From: Amycolatopsis benzoatilytica AK 16/65 | GTDB taxonomy: Bacteria; Actinomycetota; Actinomycetes; Mycobacteriales; Pseudonocardiaceae | Direction of reading: 5' to 3' | NCBI RefSeq assembly: GCF_000383915.1 | Contig: NZ_KB912942.1 | Location: 8,016,470-8,080,469, forward strand | Length of the DNA: 64,000 nt | Part shown: positions 8,588-17,351 of the stretch, piece after piece | Layout: each line of letters begins with the position of its first letter | Numbering within the stretch: position 1 is the first letter of the stretch | The notes under the pieces: generated by a model | Told to the model about the DNA's origin: nothing | Seen by the model: only the letters and a program-made list of their open reading frames with translations | The model's database searches: none | Made by a program: the position numbers and the translations under genes

Positions 8588-8621
8588 GCCGACCGGACCG
8601 GCGATCGCGCTCGGTGCGCAA

Positions 8622-8676
8622 GTCCGCGAAGGGGCCCTTCACGGAATCTGATTCCCTCAAGGGGTCCTTCACGGAC
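8622..8676. repeat. Dispersed palindrome, copy B
   Basis: 27-nt arms 8622-8648 and 8650-8676 around a single T, with about five mismatches. Centre GGAATC-T-GATTCC; ends GTCCG/CGGAC. It follows the GNAT gene and precedes the DtxR-family gene. A partial arm (TTGAAGGGTCC) follows at 8680. Confidence 0.8.
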
Positions 8677-8789
8677 AGCTTGAAGGGTCCCGCCAGCCGG
8701 TCCACCGGGCGGATCCAGCCCCGACCGGGGCAACCACGCCGGGCCCGACCGGGCAACCAGCGCGGGGCGGGCCCCGTATCGTATGCGGC

Positions 8790-9473
8790 ATGGGAGATGG
8801 TTCCGTCCGGAGGTCGTCGTCGGTCGAGGACTACGTGCGGGTGATCTACGGACTGGTCGAGCGGGGCGAGGCGGTCACCAACGCGTCGCTGGCCGGCCGG
8901 CTGGAGGTGAGCCCGTCGTCGGCGTCGGGCATGGTCACGAAGCTTTCGCAGCTCGGACTGGTCGCGCACGTGCCGTATCGGGGCATCGAACTGACCGCCG
9001 ACGGACGGCTGCTGGCGCGGTCGGTGCTGCGCAGGCACCGGCTGATCGAGACGTACCTGGTCTCCGAGCTCGGTTACACCTGGGACGAGGTCCACGCCGA
9101 GGCCGACGCTCTCGAACACGCGGTGTCGGACCGGCTTGTCGACCGGATCGCCGCGAAGCTCGGCAACCCGGTGCGCGACCCGCACGGCGACCCCATTCCG
9201 GCGGCCGACGGCAGCGTCGAGGAGCTGCCGGTGCGCATCCTCGACGACCTGCCGCCCGGCGCGGTCGGCGAGATCGTCCGGGTCTGGGACACCGACCCGG
9301 ACCTGCTGCGATACCTGACCGAGCACGCGATCAACCTCGGCGAGCGGATCGAGGTGGTCGAGCGGCAGCCGTTCGGCGGGCCGATGGTGGTCAAGGTCGG
9401 CCAGCCGCCGGACGCGGCCACGCACGCCATCGGCAAGGAGATCGCGCAGGCGTTGTCGGTCACGCTGCGCTGA
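8790..9473 (+). CDS. DtxR/MntR-family metal-dependent repressor
   Basis: 227 aa in three domains: winged HTH (about 10-75; SVEDYVRVIYGLVERGEAVT, SASGMVTKLSQLGLV), dimerisation/metal domain (about 76-150) and a C-terminal SH3-like FeoA domain. Metal ligands that can be read are D14, H83, E87, H102, E104, D106, E109 and H110. Positions equivalent to IdeR/DtxR Met10 and Cys102 are both Asp here, which is the manganese-sensing (MntR) style. It may therefore control Mn rather than Fe genes (inference). TATCGT at 8777-8782 lies 7 nt before the ATG, suggesting a leaderless message. Confidence 0.87.
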   Translation: MGDGSVRRSSSVEDYVRVIYGLVERGEAVTNASLAGRLEVSPSSASGMVTKLSQLGLVAHVPYRGIELTADGRLLARSVLRRHRLIETYLVSELGYTWDEVHAEADALEHAVSDRLVDRIAAKLGNPVRDPHGDPIPAADGSVEELPVRILDDLPPGAVGEIVRVWDTDPDLLRYLTEHAINLGERIEVVERQPFGGPMVVKVGQPPDAATHAIGKEIAQALSVTLR

Positions 9474-9553
9474 GGCGTGCGCTCCCGGGCGTACGGGCGA
9501 GTGTCGCCGCCAGCCGGATGTGCCGGGCCGGTGGTGCGCCGACCATAATCGGC

Positions 9554-10372
9554 ATGACTACCGCCAAGCCGCTTCGCTTCGGAATCGTCGCAGGTTTCGC
9601 CCCCAGCCTGACTGCCTGGACCGCGCAGGCCCGCCGCATCGAGGAACTCGGGCTCGACACGATGTTCGCGACCGACCCGGTCGCCGGACTCGATCCGCTG
9701 ACGCTCGTCCCGGCCGCCGCGGCGGTCACCGACCGGTTGACGGTCGGCACGTTCGTGCTCGCCGACCCGTTCCGCGACGCCCGGCACCTTGCGTGGCAAG
9801 CCGATTCACTGCATCAAGCGACCGGCGGTCGCTTCCTGCTCGGACTGGGCGTCGGGCATCCCGGGGCCGGAAAGCACGCGGGGACGCTCGGCCGGGAGTT
9901 CGCCAAGCCGGGGGAGCGCATCGCCCGGCTGTCGGACACGCTCGAGGTGCTCGCCGAACGCCCGGACCGGCCGCGGCTGATGCTCGCCGGATCCGGGCCG
10001 AAGATGGTCGAGCTCGCCGCGCGGAAAGCCGACGTCGTGACGTTTTCCTGGGGGCCGCGCACCACCGAAGAACAGGCTGACTCCATTGTGGACACTTTCC
10101 GGTCGTTCGCGGGGGCCCGGGAGATCGAAACCGCGGTGAACTTGACGGCGATCGGGGACCAGCCTTCGCCGCAGCTGGCGCGCTACGCCGGGGTGGACGT
10201 GCCGCAGCTCGTCGCGGAAAAAGCGGTAACGGTACTGCCGGAAAACCCTGAGGCCGCCGGGGAAACGCTTCTCCGCTGGCGGCAGCGGTGGGGAATTTCC
10301 TGTGTCACGGTCAATTCCGGCTATGCCGAACAGCTCGCCGCGATTGCCCGGGCATTGCCCGCACAAGGGTGA
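9554..10372 (+). CDS. Luciferase-like (LLM class) flavin-dependent oxidoreductase
   Basis: 272 aa, TIM-barrel luciferase-like fold using FMN or F420. Seen: RFGIVAGFAPSLTAW start, ELGLDTMFATDP, TDRLTVGTFVLADPFR, and GGRFLLGLGVGHPGAGKHAG, the hallmark glycine-rich segment. It is shorter than most family members (290-340 aa). The reaction is unknown. CATAAT (9544-9549) is immediately upstream. Confidence 0.78.
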   Translation: MTTAKPLRFGIVAGFAPSLTAWTAQARRIEELGLDTMFATDPVAGLDPLTLVPAAAAVTDRLTVGTFVLADPFRDARHLAWQADSLHQATGGRFLLGLGVGHPGAGKHAGTLGREFAKPGERIARLSDTLEVLAERPDRPRLMLAGSGPKMVELAARKADVVTFSWGPRTTEEQADSIVDTFRSFAGAREIETAVNLTAIGDQPSPQLARYAGVDVPQLVAEKAVTVLPENPEAAGETLLRWRQRWGISCVTVNSGYAEQLAAIARALPAQG

Positions 10373-10444
10373 TGGCTCTTCCGATCAAGCAATTTCCGGC
10401 CTACGCTCCGAGTTTTCCAAGCGACATGGTTCGGAGCGTGTGCG

Positions 10445-10795
10445 ATGACCGGTCAGCAAACGCGGACGATGGACCGGGGGAACACCACGGGAAGCGACCT
10501 CGGGCAACTGCTTGAAACCGGCCCGTTCGCCGAAGCGCTGCGCGCGGCGATCCGGGCCCGCGGGCTCGGATTGGAACGGATCAGGTACCGCCTGCACGGC
10601 AAAGGCGCGACAGTCAGCCTTGCGACGCTGAGCCACTGGCAATCCGGGCGCTGCCGTCCAGAACGCGCGGAATCGTTGCGGGCGTTGAAGAACCTCGAGG
10701 AAGTGCTGGGCGTGCCGGACGGTTCGCTGCGCCGCCTGCTCGGCCCGCCGCGCCCGCGCGGCCCGTACCACCAGCCGGGCCAGCCGCTCCCCTGA
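10445..10795 (+). CDS. Stand-alone HTH (XRE-like) domain protein
   Basis: 116 aa. After about 20 flexible residues comes FAEALRAAIRARGLGLERIR, then GATVSLATLSHWQSGRCRPE and LRALKNLEEVLGVPDGSLR: an unusual XRE-type domain normally found at the N-terminus of 300-400 aa actinomycete regulators. Here the reading frame stops right after the linker GPPRPRG, so the sensor domain is absent. Either a truncated regulator or a genuine one-domain DNA-binding protein. A very stable hairpin follows the stop. Confidence 0.72.
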   Translation: MTGQQTRTMDRGNTTGSDLGQLLETGPFAEALRAAIRARGLGLERIRYRLHGKGATVSLATLSHWQSGRCRPERAESLRALKNLEEVLGVPDGSLRRLLGPPRPRGPYHQPGQPLP

Positions 10796-10806
10796 GCGCG
10801 CCCGGC

Positions 10807-10865
10807 CGCGGCGGACGGCAGGCGCGCCGGCGAATCCCGACGCCGGCGGGTCGCCGTCCGCCGCG
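10807..10865 (+). terminator. Long two-part hairpin after the HTH gene
   Basis: Outer stem of 13 perfect base pairs (10807-10819 with 10853-10865), internal loops, then an 8-bp inner stem CGCCGGCG (10825-10832 with 10841-10848) and an 8-nt loop. It begins 12 nt past the stop codon. No T-run. The remaining gap to 11123 holds no gene. Confidence 0.6.
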
Positions 10866-11123
10866 TCCTTGTCTCGGCTGCCGAGTCTCGGCTGCCGAGG
10901 AGCAGGCGGGCGCGGTGCTCGGACGCGGACTGGCGCTCGGACTGGTGTTCGGCTCAACCGGATTGTCCACAACTGGCACTCGGTGTGGACAACTCGGTTC
11001 CGCGGCGGTTTTCGTCGGCTCGCGCGGATAGGCTGGAGAAGGGTCGCCCCCTGGGAGGGCGGGGGTGCGTGCGGGGTGTGCCGGGTGCCGTTGCGCAGGC
11101 GGTTGGCTTCTACGATCGGTCGC

Positions 11124-12179
11124 ATGCGTGCGGTCGTGATCGAGAAGTTCGGCGTCCTCCCCACCGTGCAGCAGGTGCCGGATCCGGTCCCGTCGGAGGG
11201 CGGGGTCGTCATCGCGGTCGAGGCGACCGGGGTGTGTCGCAGCGATTGGCATACCTGGCAGGGGCACGACGAGGCAGTACGGCTTCCGCAGGTGGCCGGG
11301 CACGAGCTTGCCGGGCGGATCGTCCAGGTCGGGTCGGGAGTGACCGGCTGGCCGGTCGGGACGCGGGTGACCGTGCCGTTCGTGTGTGCGTGCGGGGTGT
11401 GCGCCCAGTGCGCCAAGGGCGACCAGCAGATCTGCGACGACGAATTCCAACCGGGTGCGACGCACTGGGGGTCGTTCGCCGAACTGGTCGCGATCGAGCA
11501 TGCGCAGGCGAACCTCGTCGCGTTGCCGGATTCGATGTCTTCGGCGGAGGCTGCAGCGTTGGGGTGCCGGTTCGGGACGGCGTTTCGGGCGGTGTTGCGG
11601 CAGGGCGGAGTGCGCGCCGGCCAATGGGTGTCGGTGTACGGCTGCGGCGGCGTCGGGATCTCGGCAGTGCTGCTGGCCGCCGCGGCGGGGGCGAAGGTCG
11701 TCGCCGTCGACGTGTCGGCTCCGGCGCGGGAGCTGGCGGAGCGGTCGGGAGCGGTGTTCAGTGTCGACGCGGGGCAGTTCGACAGTCCCGAGGCGCTGGC
11801 GGCGTACGTCCGCGAGCGTACGGACGGCGGCACGCACGTGTCGCTCGACTGCCTCGGTTCGCCGGTCACCTGCGCGGCCTCGGTGGACAGCCTGCGCAAG
11901 CGCGGTCGGCACGTGCAGGCCGGGCTGATGCCGCCCAGTCAGGGGGTGCCGCCGATTCCGATGCATCGCGTGGTCGGCAGGGAGCTGGAAATCGTCGGGA
12001 TCCACGGCCTTCAGGCGCATGAGTATCCGGAGCTGCTCGGCGTGGTCGAATGGTCCGGGATCGACCTTGCCGGGTTGATCGGCGCGCGGATCGGGCTGGA
12101 CGAGGTGCCGGACGCACTCGCGCGGATGAGTGATCCGGTACCGGCGCGGGCGGGCGTGACGGTGGTGGAATTCCCGTGA
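11124..12179 (+). CDS. Zinc-dependent alcohol dehydrogenase (MDR family)
   Basis: 351 aa medium-chain dehydrogenase. Catalytic zinc region GVCRSDWHTW and GHELAGRI, structural zinc lobe with four Cys (CACGVCAQCAKGDQQIC), and Rossmann motif GCGGVG. It resembles class III/arylalcohol-type ADHs rather than quinone reductases. Substrate unknown. ATG at 11124 is 7 nt after TACGAT (11111-11116) and has no Shine-Dalgarno, again suggesting a leaderless message. An in-frame upstream extension exists but has the composition of non-coding sequence. Confidence 0.85.
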   Translation: MRAVVIEKFGVLPTVQQVPDPVPSEGGVVIAVEATGVCRSDWHTWQGHDEAVRLPQVAGHELAGRIVQVGSGVTGWPVGTRVTVPFVCACGVCAQCAKGDQQICDDEFQPGATHWGSFAELVAIEHAQANLVALPDSMSSAEAAALGCRFGTAFRAVLRQGGVRAGQWVSVYGCGGVGISAVLLAAAAGAKVVAVDVSAPARELAERSGAVFSVDAGQFDSPEALAAYVRERTDGGTHVSLDCLGSPVTCAASVDSLRKRGRHVQAGLMPPSQGVPPIPMHRVVGRELEIVGIHGLQAHEYPELLGVVEWSGIDLAGLIGARIGLDEVPDALARMSDPVPARAGVTVVEFP

Positions 12180-12185
12180 CGCCAG

Positions 12186-12199
12186 GTTGCTCTCGCAAC
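12186..12199. promoter_or_regulatory. GTTGC-N4-GCAAC inverted repeat
   Basis: A short perfect inverted repeat of the kind bound by MarR-type regulators. A related half-site (AGTTGTAGCTGAGCAAGC) lies 25 bp further on. It is in the 175-bp gap before the AlkB-type gene. No regulator gene is adjacent, so its use is uncertain. Confidence 0.3.
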
Positions 12200-12354
12200 T
12201 ACCTTAAGTCACGAGTCCTAGTTGTAGCTGAGCAAGCTCTGGCGGCAGCCGCCTCGGTGTGGAAGTGTCCGAAGCCTGGCGGCAAGTGGCGAGGGGAGCC
12301 CGCCGCAGGAGTGCCTGTTCGGGTGGCTCCTGCGGCCGCTCGCCAGCTGGTTCG

Positions 12355-12981
12355 ATGATGGAACTGCTTCCCAGGCCGCGGCGGGAAATCAGCCCGGGTG
12401 CGGTGCACCTGCCGGAGTGGCTCGGCCGACAAGAACAACTCGACTTGATCGCGGCCTGTCGCGGCTGGCGCGGCTACCGCTCGACGAAGCTGCCCGGCGG
12501 CGGCGTGATGTCGGTGCGCACGGTCTGCCTTGGTTGGCAGTGGCTGCCCTACTGCTATTCCCGCACCCGCGAGGACGGCTCGCCGGTCGAACCGTTCCCG
12601 CACTGGCTGGCGGAGCTCGGCCGGCGCGCGCTCGCCGACGCGTACGAGCGGCCCGCCGAGGACTACCGGCCGGACGTCGCGCTCGTCAACTACTACGACG
12701 CCGCCGCGAAAATGGGGATGCACCAGGACAAAGACGAGAATTCGACCGAGCCGGTCGTCTCGCTCAGCCTCGGCGACGCCTGCGTCTTCCGCTTCGGCAA
12801 CACCGAAAACCGCAACCGGCCCTACACCGACGTGGAGCTCCGCTCCGGCGACCTGTTCGTCTTCGGCGGCCCGGCCCGGCTGGCCTATCACGGGGTGCCG
12901 AAAACCCTCCCCGGCACGGCGGATCCGGATCTTGGCCTGACCGGACGGCTCAACCTCACGCTGCGCGTCTCGGGCAGGTGA
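12355..12981 (+). CDS. AlkB-type 2-oxoglutarate/Fe(II) dioxygenase (DNA/RNA dealkylation)
   Basis: 208 aa. Oxidatively removes alkyl groups from bases. Motifs: NYYDAAAKMGMHQDKDE (substrate lid and the HxD iron ligands), LSLGDACVFRFGN, SGDLFVFGGPARLAYHGV (distal His) and RLNLTLRVSGR (the two 2-oxoglutarate arginines). Unrelated to the alkane hydroxylase also called AlkB at 37720. ATG 12355 or 12358 is chosen; upstream sequence is not protein-like. The last 26 bp overlap the convergent pxpC. Confidence 0.88.
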   Translation: MMELLPRPRREISPGAVHLPEWLGRQEQLDLIAACRGWRGYRSTKLPGGGVMSVRTVCLGWQWLPYCYSRTREDGSPVEPFPHWLAELGRRALADAYERPAEDYRPDVALVNYYDAAAKMGMHQDKDENSTEPVVSLSLGDACVFRFGNTENRNRPYTDVELRSGDLFVFGGPARLAYHGVPKTLPGTADPDLGLTGRLNLTLRVSGR

Positions 12982-13825
12982 ACCGCACCTGCTGGCCGGG
13001 CCGGAGCTGCGCGGCCAGGTCCAGATCGGCCTCGTCCACGACCGCGGCGACCGGATAGCCGCCGGTGACCGGGTGGTCGGCCAGGAACAGGATCGGCACC
13101 CCGGAGGGGGGCACTTGCAGTGCACCGGGGACGGCGGCTTCCGGCGCCAGCTCGCCGCTGCGGGCGCGGGTCAACGGCGGACCGTCCAGTCGTACGCCGA
13201 TCCGGTCCAGGTCGCTCGTCACGGTGTAGCCGCCGGTGCACAAAGTGGACAGCGCGGACTCGGTGAACCAGTCCAGTCGCGGGCCGGGTTCCAGGCGCAG
13301 CACGGGTTCGGCCGGCAGCGGCGGCACCGGGGCGACATCGACCCGCGGCGAATGCTCCACAGTGGACCCGATCGGCAGCGACATCCCGGCCGCCAGGACG
13401 GGAGGGCCCAGCTTGCCCAGCGTGTCGGTGGCTCGGGCGCCCAGCACCGGCGAGACGTCCACGCCGCCGCGGAGCGCGACGTAGCCGCGCAGGCCGATCT
13501 CGGCGATGCCCAGCTCCAGCTCGTCGCCGGGACGCAGGATGATCGGCGCGTTGGTCGCCGCCGGGCGGCCGCCGGCGCGGACCGGGACCGAGGCGCCGGT
13601 GACCGCGACGACGGTGAGTTCGGAGACCCGCAGTCGCAGGCCGCCGAGGGTGATCTCAAGCGCGGCATGGGTTTCCGGGTTGCCGACGAGCCGGTTGGCC
13701 AGCTTCAGCGAGCCCCGGTCGGCCGCACCGGACCGGCCGACGCCGACCGCCGCGTACCCCGGCCGCCCCAGGTCCTGCACGGTCGCGAACGGGCCGGTCG
13801 CGAGGATTTCCGCTTTGCCGGTCAT
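12956..13825 (-). CDS. pxpC: 5-oxoprolinase subunit PxpC (biotin-dependent carboxyltransferase-like)
   Basis: Together with PxpA and PxpB hydrolyses 5-oxoproline (pyroglutamate) to glutamate using ATP. 289 aa, KipA/carboxyltransferase AHS2 fold: TVQDLGRPGYAAVGVGRSGA near the N-terminus, ANRLVGNPETHAALEITLGG, and a late VTSDLDRIGVRLDGP followed by PGALQVPPSGVPILFLADHP. Start ATG 13825 overlaps the stop of pxpB. Last gene of the operon, with its 3' end overlapping the convergent AlkB-type gene. Confidence 0.9.
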   Translation of the reverse strand: MTGKAEILATGPFATVQDLGRPGYAAVGVGRSGAADRGSLKLANRLVGNPETHAALEITLGGLRLRVSELTVVAVTGASVPVRAGGRPAATNAPIILRPGDELELGIAEIGLRGYVALRGGVDVSPVLGARATDTLGKLGPPVLAAGMSLPIGSTVEHSPRVDVAPVPPLPAEPVLRLEPGPRLDWFTESALSTLCTGGYTVTSDLDRIGVRLDGPPLTRARSGELAPEAAVPGALQVPPSGVPILFLADHPVTGGYPVAAVVDEADLDLAAQLRPGQQVRFTCPRRAA

Positions 13826-14427
13826 CGGACCGCCTCGAATCGCACGCGCGTGCCCGGGACCAGCAAGTTCGGCTGCGCGCGTTCGACGTCCCACACCGTG
13901 GTGGCGCAGTGGCCGAGCAGATGCCAGCCGCCGGGTGACGGATGCGGGTAGACGGCGCTGTACTCGCCGGCGATCGCGACCGCGCCGGCCGGCACCCGGG
14001 TGCGCGGGGTGCTGCGGCGCGGCAGGTGCAGGACTGGATCGAGGCCGGTCAGGTAGGCGAAACCGGGAGCGAAACCGCAGAACGCCGCGACGTAGACGGC
14101 CGACGAATGCCGGTGGATTACCGCGGAGACGGACAAGCCGGTGGCCTCGGCGACCTCGGAAAGGTCGGCTCCGTCGTAGCGGACCGGCAGGGTGACGGTT
14201 GCCGCCGAACCAGCAGGAATCTCCACCGGGGACAGTGTTGCCAGCAAAGCGGACAGGGCGGAGGCGTCGGTACGGGCCGGATCGAAACGGACCAGCAGGG
14301 TGCGAGCGGCGGGAACGAGTTCGACAACGCCCTCGGGCTGAGCGGCTTCGCAGGCCGCCTGGAACCCGAGCACGTCATCGACCTCCACCAGCAACGCGGA
14401 ACGCCCGTAGCGCAAGATAGTGCTCAC
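13822..14427 (-). CDS. pxpB: 5-oxoprolinase subunit PxpB (KipI family)
   Basis: 201 aa, AHS1 carboxyltransferase-like fold. Seen: RYGRSALLVEV start, VRYDGADLSEVAEATGLS, VIHRHSSAVYVAAFCGFAPG and FAYLTGLDPVLHLPRRSTPR, then VAIAGEYSAVYPHPSPGGWH, all typical of KipI/PxpB. GTG start at 14427 overlaps the pxpA stop (GTGA). The separate pxpB and pxpC genes, rather than a fused one, follow the Bacillus arrangement. Confidence 0.9.
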   Translation of the reverse strand: MSTILRYGRSALLVEVDDVLGFQAACEAAQPEGVVELVPAARTLLVRFDPARTDASALSALLATLSPVEIPAGSAATVTLPVRYDGADLSEVAEATGLSVSAVIHRHSSAVYVAAFCGFAPGFAYLTGLDPVLHLPRRSTPRTRVPAGAVAIAGEYSAVYPHPSPGGWHLLGHCATTVWDVERAQPNLLVPGTRVRFEAVR

Positions 14428-15173
14428 ACGAACGGCCTCAACTTCACGCCGGACTCCGTGAGGGAGTCCCGAATCCGCCGGGCCAGCTCCACCGCGCCCG
14501 GGGTATCGCCGTGCACGCACAGAGAATCCGCGCGCAGCGACAGCTTGCCGCCCTCCGCGTCCACCACCTCGCCGGTCGTTGCCATGGTGAGGGCTCGGGC
14601 GGCGACGTCGTCAGCGTCGTACAGGACGGCACCAGGCAGCTTGCGCGACACGAGGCGCCCTTCCGGTGTGTACGCGCGGTCGGCGAACGCTTCTGCGTAC
14701 GCGGGCACGCCCGCGGCCTGAGCCGCGCGCAGCATTTCGGAGTCAGGCGGGCACAGCAGTGCCAGCTCCTCGCGAAAGCGCAGTACGCCTTCCACTAGCG
14801 CCGCTGCTTGCTTCGAATCGACACCGGCAGTGTTGTACAGCGCGCCATGCGCCTTCACGTACCGCACCTGACTACCCGCTGCGCGCGCGAAAGCGTCGAG
14901 AGCGCCGATTTGGTACAGCACTTCGTCTGCGAGGTCTTCCGGCGCGATATCGAGCGCGCGGCGGCCGAAGCCGGCGAGGTCGCGGTAGCCGACGTGCGCG
15001 CCGATGGTGACGCCGCGCTCGGCCGCGCGAACGCACACCCGGCGCATCACGCTCGCCTCGCCGGCGTGAAAGCCGCACGCGATGTTCGCGCTGGTCACGA
15101 TGTCGAGCATGGCTTCGTCGTCGCCCATCTCCCAGGCGCCGAAGCCCTCTCCGAGGTCGCTGTTGAGGTCCAT
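14424..15173 (-). CDS. pxpA: 5-oxoprolinase subunit PxpA (LamB/YcsF family)
   Basis: 249 aa. TIM-barrel-like hydrolase subunit that carries out the ring-opening step. Signature MDLNSDLGEGFGAWEMGDD at the start, SANIACGFHAGE, GAHVGYRDLAGFGRR, VKAHGALYN and SLCVHGDTPGA near the end. Lies one base after the hydro-lyase stop and overlaps pxpB by 4 bp. Confidence 0.93.
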   Translation of the reverse strand: MDLNSDLGEGFGAWEMGDDEAMLDIVTSANIACGFHAGEASVMRRVCVRAAERGVTIGAHVGYRDLAGFGRRALDIAPEDLADEVLYQIGALDAFARAAGSQVRYVKAHGALYNTAGVDSKQAAALVEGVLRFREELALLCPPDSEMLRAAQAAGVPAYAEAFADRAYTPEGRLVSRKLPGAVLYDADDVAARALTMATTGEVVDAEGGKLSLRADSLCVHGDTPGAVELARRIRDSLTESGVKLRPFV

Positions 15174-15174
15174 G

Positions 15175-15969
15175 TCATCCCACCCGGTAATCGCGGTCGT
15201 GCTTGTCCGTCACGAACATGTACCCAGGGGCGTGCGTGATCGCGAACGGAGGCCGCGACGCGATCAGCGCCGCCTGCGGGGTGACGCCGCAGGCCCAGAA
15301 CACTGGCACGTCTCCCGGCGCGGCGTCGACCGGATCACCGAAATCGGGTCGCGCCAGGTCGGAGATGCCCAGCTCGGCCGGGTCGCCGACGTGGACTGGT
15401 GCACCGTGCACGGCGGGCATCGCGCCGGTGATGCGGACCGCGTCCTCGACCCGATCCGCCGGGATCGGCCTCATCGACACCACCATCGGGCCGCTCAGCC
15501 GGCCCGCCGGTGCACACTGCCGGTTCGTCACGTACATCGCGACATTGCGGCCTTGCTCCACGTGCCGCAACGGGATGCCCGCGTCGCGCAGCGAGGTCTC
15601 GAAGGTGAAGCTGCAGCCGATCGAGAAGGCGACCAGGTCGCTGCGCCACAGCCCGGTGACATCGCTGAGTTCGCTGGTCAGCGCGCCGTTGTGCCAGACG
15701 CGATAGCGGGGCAGATCGGTGCGCAGATCCGCTCCGGGCGCGAGCAGCGTGCTCGGATCGCCGGGCGCGCTGACGTCGAGCACCGGGCACGGCTGCGGGT
15801 TGCGTCCGCAGAACTCGGCGACGTCGTCCGCCCAGTCCTCGGGCACGGCGATCAGATTGGTTTGCGCGTAACCGTCGGCCCAGCCGGTGGTCGGGCGTTC
15901 GGTGCCGGCCCGGAACAGCGCGCGGGCTTCGGCCGGGGTGAGCGTCGCGGGGTCCTGGAAGATCGTCAT
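15175..15969 (-). CDS. Putative hydro-lyase, DUF1445 (YcsI family)
   Basis: 264 aa. Related proteins (B. subtilis YcsI and D-glutamate cyclase-like proteins) sit beside 5-oxoprolinase genes, so it may interconvert a glutamate/oxoproline-related molecule; this is context, not proof. Seen: [20 protein letters not shown] at the N-terminus, [40 protein letters not shown] and a C-terminal [12 protein letters not shown], all hallmark segments of the family. Start ATG 15969 overlaps the MFS stop. Confidence 0.85.
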   Translation of the reverse strand: MTIFQDPATLTPAEARALFRAGTERPTTGWADGYAQTNLIAVPEDWADDVAEFCGRNPQPCPVLDVSAPGDPSTLLAPGADLRTDLPRYRVWHNGALTSELSDVTGLWRSDLVAFSIGCSFTFETSLRDAGIPLRHVEQGRNVAMYVTNRQCAPAGRLSGPMVVSMRPIPADRVEDAVRITGAMPAVHGAPVHVGDPAELGISDLARPDFGDPVDAAPGDVPVFWACGVTPQAALIASRPPFAITHAPGYMFVTDKHDRDYRVG

Positions 15970-17222
15970 GACACCAGCTCCCTGCCGCGAGTTTCCGGCA
16001 GCCCGAGCAGCGCTGCCGCGGCGATGGCGTAGCCCACCGCGCCGAGCACGATCGCTCCGCCCGCGCCCAGGAAGCCCACCACCGCGGGGAAAGCGGCACC
16101 GACCGCGCGGCCGAAGTTGTACGTGAAGCCCTGGCCGGTGGCGCGCAGCTCGGTCGGGTACAGCTCGGCGAGGTAAGCGCCGAACCCGCTGAAGATGGCC
16201 GAGGTGGAGAACCCGAGCGGGAAGCTGATCAGCAGCATCAGGCCGTTCGCGCCGTAGGGCAGCTGGACGAACAGCACGATCAGCAGCGCGGAGAGGACCG
16301 AGAACAGCAGGAACGTCTTCTTTCGGCCGAGCAGGTCGGTGAGGTAGCCGCCGCAGACATAGCCGATGAACGCGCCCGGGATCAACAGCGCGAAGTAGCC
16401 GCCGGTGTTGACGACGGACAGGCCCCGGCTGCTCTGCAGATACTTCGGCATCCAGGTGAACAGCGTGTAGTAGCCGCCCTGGACGCCGGTCGCGAGCAGC
16501 GCGGCGAACATCGTGGTGCGCAGCAGGTCCTTGCGGAAAATTCCGGCGAGCGACCCCTTGGTCCTGGCCGAGACGCGGCGTGCGGCGGCTTCCGGCGCGT
16601 CCTCGATCCGCTTCCGCACCCACAGCACGAGCAATGCCGGGAGCACCCCGACCCAGAACAGCACGCGCCACGCGATGTCCTGGTCCAGCACACTGAACAG
16701 CACCGTGTAGACGATCACCAGCAGGCCCCAGCCCACCGCCCAGGCGCTCTGCACGAACGCGACTGTGCGTCCCCGGTACCGCGCCGAGGAGTACTCCGCG
16801 ACCAGCGCCGCGCCGACCGCCCACTCGCCGCCGAACCCGAGTCCCTGCAGGCCGCGGAAAATCAGCAGCGTCTCGAAGTTGGGCGCGAACCCGCAGAGCA
16901 CGGTGAAGATCGTGTACATCGCGATGGTCAGCTGCAGGGTGCGGACCCGGCCGATCCGGTCCGCCAGGACGCCCGCGCCGACGCCGCCGATCGCGGACAC
17001 CACCAGCGTGACCGTGCTGAGCAGCCCCGCCTCGCCGGAGGTGATGCCGAAGTACACGGTGATCGCGGCCAGGCCGAAGGGCAGGGTTTGGTAGTCGAAC
17101 GAATCGAGGCCGTAGCCGCCAAAGGCGCCGATGAAGGCACGGCGGCCCTTCTGGCCGAGCGAGCGGTACCAGCCGAACGGGCGGGCCGCGTTCGCTGTGC
17201 CGTCGGTGACTTGGACGTTCAT
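15966..17222 (-). CDS. MFS transporter of the 5-oxoproline operon
   Basis: 418 aa with about 12 hydrophobic helices. The motif [15 protein letters not shown] in loop 2-3 and DLLGRKKTF in loop 8-9 are the MFS signatures; [22 protein letters not shown] in helix 4-5 is typical of the metabolite:H+ and aromatic acid:H+ symporter subfamilies. It is first in the pxp operon, so it probably imports 5-oxoproline or a related acid (inference). In B. subtilis the corresponding position is held by the transporter YcsG, a different family. Confidence 0.85.
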   Translation of the reverse strand: MNVQVTDGTANAARPFGWYRSLGQKGRRAFIGAFGGYGLDSFDYQTLPFGLAAITVYFGITSGEAGLLSTVTLVVSAIGGVGAGVLADRIGRVRTLQLTIAMYTIFTVLCGFAPNFETLLIFRGLQGLGFGGEWAVGAALVAEYSSARYRGRTVAFVQSAWAVGWGLLVIVYTVLFSVLDQDIAWRVLFWVGVLPALLVLWVRKRIEDAPEAAARRVSARTKGSLAGIFRKDLLRTTMFAALLATGVQGGYYTLFTWMPKYLQSSRGLSVVNTGGYFALLIPGAFIGYVCGGYLTDLLGRKKTFLLFSVLSALLIVLFVQLPYGANGLMLLISFPLGFSTSAIFSGFGAYLAELYPTELRATGQGFTYNFGRAVGAAFPAVVGFLGAGGAIVLGAVGYAIAAAALLGLPETRGRELVS

Positions 17223-17276
17223 GGGGGCACCTCACAAGGGGGATGGACTCATGGTGGCACGGGTCACATGGCCGCT

Positions 17277-17306
17277 ACGGTACTGGATTGTTGAACAATC
17301 CCACAA
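17277..17306 (-). promoter_or_regulatory. pxp operon promoter with GntR operator
   Basis: On the minus strand TTGTGG (17306-17301) and TACCGT (17282-17277) are 18 bp apart, and the spacer is filled by the 17-bp palindrome GGATTGTT-G-AACAATCC (17285-17301). Its core TTGTTGAACAA fits the FadR/FCD-type GntR pattern TNGTNNNACNA. The divergent GntR gene at 17352 is the obvious partner. Confidence 0.65.
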
Positions 17307-17351
17307 GTCCCTCATTTTATTGTTCTCGGACGGCTGGCTACGCTGGGCGAC

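Noticed and set aside
12355..12981. Second alkane hydroxylase
   Set aside because: HQD and RLNLTLR motifs identify the 2-oxoglutarate dioxygenase AlkB. Shared name only.
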